Assembly: GCA_025352795.1 (NCBI GenBank)
Contig: JANXSF010000026.1
Location: 62,001-126,000, forward strand
Direction of reading: 5' to 3'
Source: Acidobacteriota bacterium
Lineage (GTDB): Bacteria; Acidobacteriota; Terriglobia; Bryobacterales; Bryobacteraceae
DNA length: 64,000 nt
Part shown: positions 35,129 to 43,657 of the stretch, piece by piece
Position numbering within the stretch: the stretch's first letter is position 1
Layout of the letters: each line of letters opens with the position of its first letter
Position numbers and translations under genes: made by a program
The notes under the pieces: generated by a model
What the model was told of the DNA's origin: nothing
Databases searched by the model: none
Seen by the model: the letters and a program-made list of their open reading frames with translations, nothing else

Positions 35129-35158
35129 GGGGAAGGAGTAACCTTCCCCTAACTTTTT
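35129..35158 (+). terminator. Bidirectional terminator between parvulin and ilvD
   Basis: GGGGAAGG and CCTTCCCC pair around AGTAA, followed by CTAACTTTTTAA on the plus strand. It lies ten bases after the parvulin stop and touches the stop codon of the convergent ilvD. Confidence 0.85.
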
Positions 35159-36824
35159 AATACTCGCTGGTAACTGCACCCTGGGCCGCTGACGATACCA
35201 GGCGTACATATTTTGCGAACACTCCGGTTTTGTACTTCAACTTCGGAGCCTTCCATTTGGCTTTGCGTTTCGCCAATTCTTCCTTGCCAACTTCCAGCGT
35301 GATCTTGCGCTTCTCAATATCAATGGTGATCATGTCACCCTCTTTGACCATCGCAATGGGACCACCATCCTGCGCCTCAGGGGCAACGTGGCCAATCATG
35401 AATCCACGCGTGGCACCGCTGAAGCGGCCATCGGTCATCAAGGCCACGCTATCGCTTAACCCTGCACCAACAATGGCTCCTGTGACGCCCAGCATTTCAC
35501 GCATGCCCGGTCCGCCCTTGGGACCTTCATAACGAATCACTAGAATATCGCCTGATTTAATCTTGCCCGTGGTGGCTGCGGTCATGGCATCTTCTTCGCG
35601 ATTGAACACACGGGCCGGACCGCGATGCTGTTTCTTTTCGATACCCGTCACCTTCAACACACTGCCTTCAGGGGCCATGTTCCCTTTCAAGATAACGATG
35701 CCGCCAGTCTTCTTGATGGGATTTTTCAACGAATGGATCACCTGTTGACCGGGGGTCTCCTTCACGTTGGCCATTTCCTGTTTGAAGGTTTTTCCGGTGA
35801 TGGTGGCGCACTTGCCGTCGGCATAACCACCATCCAGCAGTCGCTTCGCGATCACTGGAATGCCGCCCGCTTTATCGACATCGACAGCAAAATACTTACC
35901 AGCAGGCTTAATGTCTACAAGCAACGGAGTGCGATTGCTGATCGCTTGAAAATCGTCGATGGTGAGCTTGATATCGGCGTCTTTGGCCATCGCCAATAAG
36001 TGCAGCACGGCGTTCGTGGATCCACCAGAAGCGGCGACGGAAGCAATGGCGTTATCGAAGGCGGCGCGGGTGCAAATGTCCCGTGGCTTCAAATCTTTCT
36101 TCACCGCGTTCATGATGATGGCACCGCAATCGAAGGCCACTTGATCTTTCCGTGGGTCAACTTGGGGGACAGAAGCCATGCCCATGGGACACAGACCAAT
36201 GATTTCCATCACGGTGGCCATGGTGTTGGCAGTGAACTGGCCACCGCAGGCACCAGCACCGGGGCAGGCGTGATCTTCAATTTCTTTCAACTGGCAATCG
36301 GTGATCTTACCGGCCGCACAGGCTCCCACCGCTTCAAACACGTCTTGAATGCTGAGTTCCTTATCGCCCAGCTTTCCTGGAAGGATGGACCCGCCATAGA
36401 GAACGACGGTAGGAACATTCAATCGCAAGGCGGCCATGGCTGCACCGGGGATTGTTTTATCGCAAGCGACAAGGCAAACCAACCCGTCGAACATGTAGCC
36501 GCGGGCGGTGAGCTCAATGGAATCGGCGATGAGGTCGCGCGAGACTAGCGAGGCTTTCATGCCTTCGGTACCCATGGTAATGCCGTCGGAAATGGCGATG
36601 GTGTTGAACTCCATGGGCGTACCGCCAGCGGCGCGGATGCCAGCCTTGACTTTGACGGCAAGGTCGCGCAGGTTGTAGTTGCACGGCATAGTTTCAATCC
36701 AGGTATTGGCAATGCCGATGATGGGCTTGCGCAAGTCTTCATCGGTGAAGCCAATGGCTTTCAACATAGAGCGGGCGGGCGCGCGGTCCCGACCCTGAGT
36801 GATGGTATAGCTGCGGAGTTGCAT
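35157..36824 (-). CDS. ilvD: Dihydroxy-acid dehydratase
   Basis: IlvD dehydrates 2,3-dihydroxy-3-methylbutanoate and its homologue in valine and isoleucine synthesis, using an iron-sulfur cluster. At 555 residues it is of normal length. The cluster cysteines are Cys48 (MPCNY), Cys121 (ACDKTIPG) and Cys192 ([11 protein letters not shown]). Later segments such as [21 protein letters not shown] are characteristic of the family. ATG 36824 starts [20 protein letters not shown]. The upstream 305-bp region holds a 33-bp palindrome. No other ilv or leu gene is in the window, so ilvD is unlinked from its pathway. Confidence 0.97.
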   Translation of the reverse strand: MQLRSYTITQGRDRAPARSMLKAIGFTDEDLRKPIIGIANTWIETMPCNYNLRDLAVKVKAGIRAAGGTPMEFNTIAISDGITMGTEGMKASLVSRDLIADSIELTARGYMFDGLVCLVACDKTIPGAAMAALRLNVPTVVLYGGSILPGKLGDKELSIQDVFEAVGACAAGKITDCQLKEIEDHACPGAGACGGQFTANTMATVMEIIGLCPMGMASVPQVDPRKDQVAFDCGAIIMNAVKKDLKPRDICTRAAFDNAIASVAASGGSTNAVLHLLAMAKDADIKLTIDDFQAISNRTPLLVDIKPAGKYFAVDVDKAGGIPVIAKRLLDGGYADGKCATITGKTFKQEMANVKETPGQQVIHSLKNPIKKTGGIVILKGNMAPEGSVLKVTGIEKKQHRGPARVFNREEDAMTAATTGKIKSGDILVIRYEGPKGGPGMREMLGVTGAIVGAGLSDSVALMTDGRFSGATRGFMIGHVAPEAQDGGPIAMVKEGDMITIDIEKRKITLEVGKEELAKRKAKWKAPKLKYKTGVFAKYVRLVSSAAQGAVTSEY

Positions 36825-37129
36825 AAGGGAGTTTTTAGTTTATCGAATTGAGGGGAGTGGGTGCTTAGTGCAGCACCGGACGACCTACTCGCCTTGAGTC
36901 CTCATATCGAACTATTAAGTAAGACTTAATAGTTCGATCTTGTTCTAACTCGCCTTCCTGGTAGATGGCTTTTAAGTGTAGGTTGACATTAGAAACCGAG
37001 GTGTATGAGACTTTGCCCTGAGGCGATGTGCTTCTGGAAGTGGTGCAAAACAGAAACGACGTCTTCTGATTTAATCATTTAGACAGAAATCCTTGTCTGT
37101 CTTCTACACATGTCTTCTACAATGGTTCA
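36825..37129. other. Divergent regulatory region between ilvD and proC
   Basis: A 305-bp gap between two divergently oriented amino-acid biosynthesis genes. It contains a GGTGCT...AGCACC hairpin (36860-36877), the perfect 15-bp arm palindrome at 36906-36938 and an 11-bp direct repeat (37098-37121) next to proC. These suggest control of one or both genes. No riboswitch or leader-peptide with repeated codons was recognised. Confidence 0.6.
36906..36938. promoter_or_regulatory. 33-bp palindrome, candidate operator or leader hairpin of ilvD
   Basis: Arms ATCGAACTATTAAGT and ACTTAATAGTTCGAT are perfectly complementary over 15 bases with an AAG loop. The AT-rich centre and absence of a T-run speak against a terminator and for a protein-binding site or leader structure. 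It lies about 80 bp upstream of the ilvD start. Confidence 0.6.
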
Positions 37130-37975
37130 GTGGATAAATCAACAAAACTAGCCTTCCTGGGCGCGGGGAACATGGGTTCCGCTCTACTCGGTGGGCTTTT
37201 GAAAACAGGATTTGTGTCGGCCCAAGATGTTGTGGCAACCGTGCGCACTACGGAACGTGCTGCCGAGGTGCGGGCGAAATATGCTGTCCCGGTGACTGCT
37301 GGGGGCAATCGTGAAGCGGTGCATCAGGCTGATGTTATTATTCTGGCAACTAAACCGCATGTTACTCCGAAAGTGATGGACGAAATCCACGAGCAGTTGC
37401 GGCCTAATCAAATATTGATTTCGCTTGTCGCCGCGTTGCCCTTGCGCGTGTTGGATACAAAAGCTAGGAAAGCCATGCCCATCTTCCGTGCCATTCCGAA
37501 CTTACCGGTGATTGTGGAAGAAGGGGCTACGGCCATTTGCAATAACGCTTACACGACGTCGTCTCAAAGGGAGTATGTCGGCAACCTGTTCCGTTCCGTT
37601 GGCGTGGCGGTTGAAGTTGAAGAAGATCAGTTAGATGCTGTAACTGGACTTTCTGGCAGCGGTCCGGCGTATGTCTACATGGTGATTGAGGCTTTCATCG
37701 CCGGTGGTTTGAAGATGGGACTTTCGCGGGAAATCTCAACTAAACTGGCCGAACAAACGGTGCTGGGCGCAGCCAAACATGTGCGAACCACAGGGCTACA
37801 TCCGGCGATCCTGCGCGACGAGGTGATCACCCCTGGCGGCACAACCATTGTGGCGATCCATGAGCTGGAACGGCTTGGGTTGCGGTCCATGTTGATTTCA
37901 GCAATTGAACTGGCCACCAAGCATGCACAGGAACGGGGAAAGGCTTTAGTCGCCAAATTAGAAACTCATGAGTAA
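37130..37975 (+). CDS. proC: Pyrroline-5-carboxylate reductase
   Basis: ProC reduces pyrroline-5-carboxylate to proline with NAD(P)H. The nucleotide-binding motif FLGAGNMGSALLGG lies near the N-terminus. The C-terminal domain has the family signature LSGSGPAYVYMVIEA and TPGGTTIVAIHELE. At 281 residues it is of normal size. The start is GTG 37130, with no strong ribosome-binding site. Its stop overlaps the start of the PIG-L gene by eight bases (ATGAGTAA), so they are likely co-translated. An 11-bp direct repeat directly upstream may be a regulator site. Confidence 0.95.
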   Translation: MDKSTKLAFLGAGNMGSALLGGLLKTGFVSAQDVVATVRTTERAAEVRAKYAVPVTAGGNREAVHQADVIILATKPHVTPKVMDEIHEQLRPNQILISLVAALPLRVLDTKARKAMPIFRAIPNLPVIVEEGATAICNNAYTTSSQREYVGNLFRSVGVAVEVEEDQLDAVTGLSGSGPAYVYMVIEAFIAGGLKMGLSREISTKLAEQTVLGAAKHVRTTGLHPAILRDEVITPGGTTIVAIHELERLGLRSMLISAIELATKHAQERGKALVAKLETHE

Positions 37976-38720
37976 GCGAATCGTATCCATTCACGCGCAT
38001 CCAGATGATGCGGAAATACTGGCAGGCGGCACTTTAACGCATTTGGCGGTACGCGGACACCACGTCACAATTGTGACCATGACACCCGGTGATTGCGGGT
38101 CGGTGGAATTTGGGGCTGAGGAAGTAGCGGCAATGCGTCGTAAGGAAGCTGCCAGTGCCGCCGCCTTGATTGGGGCGAATTATGTGTGCGCCGAGTTTCG
38201 CGACTTGGCGATATTTAATGACGATGCTTCGCGCAGACAAGTTACTAATTTGATTCGAAGACTAAGTCCCGATATCATTCTCACTTCTGCGCCCAGTGAC
38301 TATCATTGTGATCACGAAGCAACCAGTGTGTTGGTTCGAGATGCCTGCTTTGGAGTATCCTGCCCCAACTATATTGCTGGCGAGGCCAAGGCAATGAATG
38401 GCATTCCCCATTTGTACTTCATGGATTCAATAGAAGGGCGGGATCGTGATGGACGTCCTGTGAAGCCAGACTTTTCAGTGAATGTAGAAGCCACCTTTCC
38501 AACCAAGCGGACAATGTTGGCCGCGCATGTAAGTCAACGGGATTGGCTGCGAAAGCAACATGGCATGGATGATTACTTATTGACCATGGAAAAATGGACG
38601 CGCTCATGTGGGGAGCATTGCGGAGTGGCGATGGCGGAGGGGTTCCGGCATTACAAGGTCCACCCGTATCCGCTGTCGCCGCTGCTGGAAGAGTTGTTAG
38701 AAGGATTCGTGTTGAGCTAG
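37968..38720 (+). CDS. PIG-L family deacetylase (LmbE-like)
   Basis: A 250-residue zinc-dependent deacetylase. AHPDDAE at residues 10-16 is the metal-binding signature; SDYHCDHEATS carries the later histidine pair. PIG-L enzymes remove N-acetyl groups from GlcNAc-containing molecules such as GlcNAc-phosphatidylinositol or thiol cofactor precursors. Substrate here is unknown. It starts in ATGAGTAA overlap with proC and is followed, 20 bp on, by a PQQ-dependent dehydrogenase. The chain of three functionally unrelated enzymes suggests an accidental operon. Confidence 0.92.
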   Translation: MSKRIVSIHAHPDDAEILAGGTLTHLAVRGHHVTIVTMTPGDCGSVEFGAEEVAAMRRKEAASAAALIGANYVCAEFRDLAIFNDDASRRQVTNLIRRLSPDIILTSAPSDYHCDHEATSVLVRDACFGVSCPNYIAGEAKAMNGIPHLYFMDSIEGRDRDGRPVKPDFSVNVEATFPTKRTMLAAHVSQRDWLRKQHGMDDYLLTMEKWTRSCGEHCGVAMAEGFRHYKVHPYPLSPLLEELLEGFVLS

Positions 38721-38740
38721 CAGCCGCACTACACTGTTGT

Positions 38741-40615
38741 ATGAGCCAATTTTTGTTGCTACGTCTGACCATTCTACTGCTGGCGAGCTGCACAGCAGCA
38801 AGTGCGCAAAACCACAACACCTGGAGCGACTATGGCGGTGCGTCCGATTCTGCCCAATATTCCGCACTGAAGCAAATTGATCGTTCCAATGTGGGCAAGT
38901 TGAAAGTTGCCTGGAGTTATTCCACAGGGGACAATAATCGCTATTCGTTCAACCCGGTGATTGTGGATGGAGTTATGTATGTTCTGGCCAAGAATAATTC
39001 CTACGTCGCCCTGGATGCGGCTACCGGTAAGGAGATCTGGACCTACAAGCCCGACGCAGATACCAAAATACTTACCAATCGCGGCATCAACTATTGGGAA
39101 AGCAAAGATCGTAAGGATCGGCGTCTGCTCTTTGCCAGTAACCACTTTCTGCGCGCGCTGGACGCAACCACGGGCAAGCTGATTGCAACCTTTGGCGAGG
39201 GTGGCAAAGTGGATTTAAAAGAAGGCTTAGGCCGTGATCCTAAAACCATTGCACTGGTGCAATCCACTACTCCGGGCCGTGTTTTTGAAGATCTGCTGAT
39301 TTTGGGATCGGCGACAAATCAAGGTTATGGCTCGGCTCCGGGGGACATTCGGGCATTCAATGTACGCACCGGCAAACTGGTCTGGACCTTCCACACCATT
39401 CCGCATGTCGGTGAATACGGTTACGATACGTGGCCCAAAGATGCGTGGAAAAAGATAGGTGGTGCAAATGTGTGGTCGGAAATGTCGTTGGATGAGAAAC
39501 GCGGAATTCTCTATGCGCCAACGGCCAGCGCCAAGTACAATTTTTTTGGAGCTGATCGGTTGGGAACAAATCTTTTCAGTGACAGTTTATTAGCTCTGGA
39601 TGCCCGCACAGGCAAGCGTTTATGGCACTACCAGATGGTGCATCACGACATTTGGGATTACGACGATGCCACTGCCCCAAAGTTACTTACGGTGATCCAT
39701 GACGGTAAAAAGATAGACGCTGTGGCGCAGGTGAGTAAGCAAGGATTTGTGTGGGTATTCAATCGTGAAACAGGTGTACCGCTGTGGCCTATTGAGGAGC
39801 GCGCTGTCCCTGCAAGCGATATGCCCGGTGAAAAAGTTTCGCGAACGCAGCCCTTTCCAGTGAAGCCTCCGCCATTTGCCCGGCAGGAATTTACTGTGGA
39901 TGACTTGAACCCGTACTTGACGGCAGAGGACCGGGCAAAGTTTCGCGATCAGATTCAGACGGCGCGCAATGAAGGTCTATTTACGCCGCCTGCGAAGCGC
40001 GGCACAATTCAGATGCCAGGGAATAATGGTGGAGCAAACTGGGGCGGCGCTGCCGTCGACCCATCGAAAGGAACGTTGTTTGTTGTGTCCAAAGATCTTC
40101 CCTCTCTACTGAAAATGGCTACTGAGAATCCGCAGAATATTCCCGGTGCAGTGGACCCGCCAAGGGACGCCAATGAAGATCGCTACTACAGCGGTTTCGG
40201 ATTCATGGTGGGGAGCAACGGACTGGCGGCCATCAAGCCCCCGTGGACTTCGTTGACTGCTTACGATTTGAACGAGGGCACCATTAAATGGAAAATCGCT
40301 TTGGGCGAAGTGCCCGAACTGGCTGCCAAAGGGATAAAGAACACTGGGACGCAGTATCCAAAGTTAGGGCCGGTGGTGACGGCAGGCGGGTTGTTGTTCA
40401 CAGGCACGCGCGACAAAAAAGTACGCGCCTTTGACGTGGATTCCGGCAAGCTTCTTTGGGAAATGGAGCTGGAAGCAGCACTGGAAGGCATTCCAGCAGT
40501 GTATGAAGTGGGCGGAAAGCAGTTTATCGTTTTCTGTGCAGCAGCTCAAGTAGGGCTGACACCGGCTACGCAAGAAAAGATACGCGGGGCTTATGTTGCG
40601 TTCGCCTTGCCCTAG
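38741..40615 (+). CDS. PQQ-dependent dehydrogenase, soluble periplasmic type
   Basis: A 624-residue exported quinoprotein. The signal peptide ends around ASCTAASAQ. From there an eight-bladed propeller is visible by repeated texts: AYSALKQIDRSNVGKLKVAW-type beginning, YVALDAATGKEIWTYKP, LRALDATTGKLIATFG, IRAFNVRTGKLVWTFH, LLALDARTGKRLWHYQ and VRAFDVDSGKLLWEME. No CxxCH haem motif and no membrane helix are present, unlike quinohaemoproteins or membrane GDH, so electrons must go to a separate cytochrome. Substrate (alcohol or sugar) cannot be told. ATG 38741 is chosen because an upstream frame overlaps the PIG-L gene. Confidence 0.9.
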   Translation: MSQFLLLRLTILLLASCTAASAQNHNTWSDYGGASDSAQYSALKQIDRSNVGKLKVAWSYSTGDNNRYSFNPVIVDGVMYVLAKNNSYVALDAATGKEIWTYKPDADTKILTNRGINYWESKDRKDRRLLFASNHFLRALDATTGKLIATFGEGGKVDLKEGLGRDPKTIALVQSTTPGRVFEDLLILGSATNQGYGSAPGDIRAFNVRTGKLVWTFHTIPHVGEYGYDTWPKDAWKKIGGANVWSEMSLDEKRGILYAPTASAKYNFFGADRLGTNLFSDSLLALDARTGKRLWHYQMVHHDIWDYDDATAPKLLTVIHDGKKIDAVAQVSKQGFVWVFNRETGVPLWPIEERAVPASDMPGEKVSRTQPFPVKPPPFARQEFTVDDLNPYLTAEDRAKFRDQIQTARNEGLFTPPAKRGTIQMPGNNGGANWGGAAVDPSKGTLFVVSKDLPSLLKMATENPQNIPGAVDPPRDANEDRYYSGFGFMVGSNGLAAIKPPWTSLTAYDLNEGTIKWKIALGEVPELAAKGIKNTGTQYPKLGPVVTAGGLLFTGTRDKKVRAFDVDSGKLLWEMELEAALEGIPAVYEVGGKQFIVFCAAAQVGLTPATQEKIRGAYVAFALP

Positions 40616-40653
40616 TAGTTCATCTACCGGTAGAATGCTAAACTGCTGTTAGA

Positions 40654-40983
40654 ATGCCCAAACAAGCTGACCTCCTGCAAGGGACCCTGAACATGCTTAT
40701 TCTTCAGGTACTTTCTTGCGGCAAAGCCAATGGTTACGAAATCGCCAAAACTATTGAGCAACGCTCCGAAGAAGCGTTGCAAGTGGACCATGGGTCGCTC
40801 TACCCTGCCCTGCGACGGTTGGAAGCCAACGGTTGGATCAAGGCTGCATGGCAGATTTCATCCACCAATCGCCAAGCTCGCTATTATGCACTCACTGCCG
40901 CTGGTCGCAAGCAGGCCGGTGTGGAACGGTCGCGCTGGCAAGCCGCAGTGCTTGCTGTCACTCGCATTATGGGGCCTGCTTAA
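40654..40983 (+). CDS. PadR-family transcriptional regulator
   Basis: A 109-residue PadR repressor. DLLQGTLNMLILQVLSCG and GYEIAKTIEQRSEEALQVDHGSLYPALRRLEANGWI form the winged helix; YYALTAAGRKQAGVE is the wing and dimer-start. PadR proteins of this short type are regularly encoded just before ADOP permeases in acidobacteria and regulate them. The ADOP gene follows after four bases. A 10-bp palindrome (CTACCGGTAG) at 40623-40632 and a TTAG element near 40648 are candidate operators. Confidence 0.93.
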   Translation: MPKQADLLQGTLNMLILQVLSCGKANGYEIAKTIEQRSEEALQVDHGSLYPALRRLEANGWIKAAWQISSTNRQARYYALTAAGRKQAGVERSRWQAAVLAVTRIMGPA

Positions 40984-40987
40984 GAAT

Positions 40988-43582
40988 GTGAAATCCCTTC
41001 AGTAAAGATCCGATTGAAGAGGAACTGCGGTTCCACGCTGAGCAGCTAAAACGGGAACGGCTTCATGCAGGCGATACCCCATTGGAGGCTGCTCCCTATG
41101 CTCGTCGTGTTTTGGGAAACAACCTGCGCACGGAAGAACAGGTTCGCGAAATGAGCATGCTGCATGGCTTTGAAACTATATTTCGTCATTACCGATTTGC
41201 CATGCGTTCCTTTGCACGCCACGGCGGAGCTTACTTGTTGGCAACAGCCATTCTGGCATTGGGCATTGGTTTAAGTGTCGCCATGTTCTCTTTGGTGCAG
41301 GCGGTGGTGCTCAGCCCTTTGCCATTTCCAAACCAGGAAAGTATTCAAATGGTTTGGAAGACCGACGCGCAAAACAATGGGAACTTAGTGGGGGAACTGG
41401 CCTTTCCTGAATTGCAGGATCTGCAGGAAAACATTAAAGACCTGGAATACGCCGCGTTGATTCCCGCAGCTCTTTACGGCAATGGTCGCGTGCTGCAAGC
41501 AGGAACTGCGGAGCCTGTGCAGATTGAAAGTTGCCCAGTCACTGCTGATTTCTTCAGGGTGTTGGGCGTCACTCCCATGCTTGGCCACGATTTTGAAACG
41601 AAGGATCAAGATCCCGGTTCCTCGCCGGTAGTAATTCTTTCCCACAGTGTTTGGCGGGAACACTTTGCCTCTAACCATAAAGTGATTGGTCAACAAATCA
41701 GATTGAATGGCGTTAGACATACGGTAATCGGCGTGATGGCGGCAGACGTGGACTTCCCTAGAGGTGCAAGGCTGTGGGTGCCCATTCGAACCGATACCCG
41801 CCGCAGCTTGACTTACCTGCAAGCGGTGGTTCGCATGAAGCCTGGCGCTTCTATCGAGACACTTCGTATAGCCGTCAATCGAACGTTCCAGTTACAAGCC
41901 AGTGACCATCCGGAAGAATATCCGCAATCCCAACGCGCCGTAGTAACTCCGATCGCAACCTATTTAACAGGATCGTCAAAAGCACAGTTACTGCTGTCGC
42001 TTGCTGCATCTTTATTGTTGTTACTTTCAGCCTGTGTCAGCGCCAGCAACCTATTCCTTTCCCGAGCCATGGTCCGCCGTCGCGAAGTCCTGACCCGAAC
42101 TTCACTGGGCGCTTCCACCTTTCAGATTTTGTCCCAGTTCGCGGTGGAAGGCTTGTTGGCCGCGTCCATCGCGACCGTTGCAGGAAGCGTGTTGGCTGTT
42201 GGAACCATTCGCGTATTGATTCACCTTGCACCGCCTGACATCCCTCGCATTGAAATCGCTGGGGTGAACCTTTCCGCCCTTGTATTTGCTGCCTCTACAG
42301 CATTGTGCGCTGCTGTTGCTTGCGCCATAGGACCGGCGCTGTTAGTGCGAAAGACAGCCTGGAAAGCTTGTTACGCGAAGGCGGCATGCGCACCGCTGGT
42401 TCCCGAACCGGCAGGCGATTGCAGAACCTTTTCGTCTTCTCTCAAGCGGCACTCACAGTTGCCATTCTTACTGTGGGACTGCTGTTGTTTGTCAGTTACC
42501 GGGCGATGTTACAGACCGATATAGGCTTCGGAAATCGAGATACTCTGACAATGAACCTGGCATTGCGCGGGCCGAAAGTGGACCCTGTGATTCGCCGCCG
42601 TTTCTATAAAGAAATATTAGATAGGTTGCGCGCTGCACCCGAAGTTACCAGCGCAGCGGCGGTACTTCTAAGACCACTGGAAGGGCCTATTGGATGGGAT
42701 GCAAGCTACAATTTTGAGTTTGAAGCTGGCCAGCGTGACCCCAAGCAGTTACTGAAAGCCAACTTTGAAGCGATCACACCTCATTACTTTGAAACTGTTG
42801 GAACCGCTGTAATTGAAGGTCGCGATTTTAACGAGTATGACGCTGAGGAGTCGGAAAAGGTCATCATCATCAACCAATCACTGGCCAACCAAATCAGGAC
42901 AGCCGGGCACCAGCCCATTGGTCAAAGACTCAGCGTTTTTGGTGCCTTGCGCAAGGTGGTGGGCGTTGCGGCCAATGCCCGTTTCCGCCGTGTGGTTCAG
43001 CCAGCGGACGATTTGTATGTCCCTTACCGACAAGTCAACACTCCGACAAACTATTTGGTACTCCGCGGTGTGGTTCCAGCGGGGGAGTTACTGTCCATAG
43101 TGCGTCGAACGCTGAAGGAAATTGACCCTGGCCAAGCCATTGCCAGCGTTGCCTCATTGGACGAACTCATATTACGTGATACAGCCCGCAATCGATTCAA
43201 CCTTGTTGTGATGATGTTATTCGTGGTTGGAGCAGTGCTGCTGGCGGCGTCAGGAATTCATAGCGTTGTTGGAGAATCGGTAGCAGTGCGAGCTAAGGAA
43301 ATGGCAGTCAAAACCGCGTTAGGAGCTGCACGATGGCAGCTTGTAAGTGAAGCCATCACAAGTGCCCTGCTGTTTGTGACCGCCGGTGAATTAGCCGGAG
43401 TTTTAATTGCGTTGGCATTGGGCAGGGCTGCTGCCGATTTGCTCTATGGAGTGTCGCCGTCTGACCCAGCAGTGCTGCTCGGCGTTTCAGCCCTGGTATT
43501 TTGCATCGCCGTCATGGCGTCCTTTATCCCTGCCTGGATTGCCACTGGCAGAGATCCATTCCGATCCCTCCAAGTGGATTAA
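40988..43582 (+). pseudogene. ADOP/MacB-type ABC permease gene with two frameshifts
   Basis: A gene for an acidobacterial duplicated orphan permease, full length about 864 residues, split over three frames. The natural start is GTG 40988: if one A of GTGAAATCCC is removed, the reading runs into the family N-terminus NPFSKDPIEEELRFHAEQ. Near 42354 one A is missing (CGAAAGAC for CGAAAAGAC): the first frame leaves the protein after GPALLVRK and the second continues with DSLESLLREGG. Each half has MacB_PCD and FtsX domains; eight helices are visible overall. As given it would produce fragments only. Both defects lie in A-runs, so they may be sequencing indels rather than real decay. Confidence 0.85.
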
Positions 43583-43657
43583 GCTTTCTTTAATCCTGTC
43601 AGGAAAAAATAACAAATATTTCTGTTCCGCAGGTTGTTGCCGCTTGTCCTACTTACT

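Noticed and set aside
37968-38720. PIG-L deacetylase as HpnK
   Set aside because: HpnK belongs to another deacetylase family and the gene is 15 kb from hpnI and linked to proC instead.
42305-43582. Second half of the ADOP permease as a separate gene
   Set aside because: The protein text joins the first half without loss if one A is added; no start signal is present near 42305.
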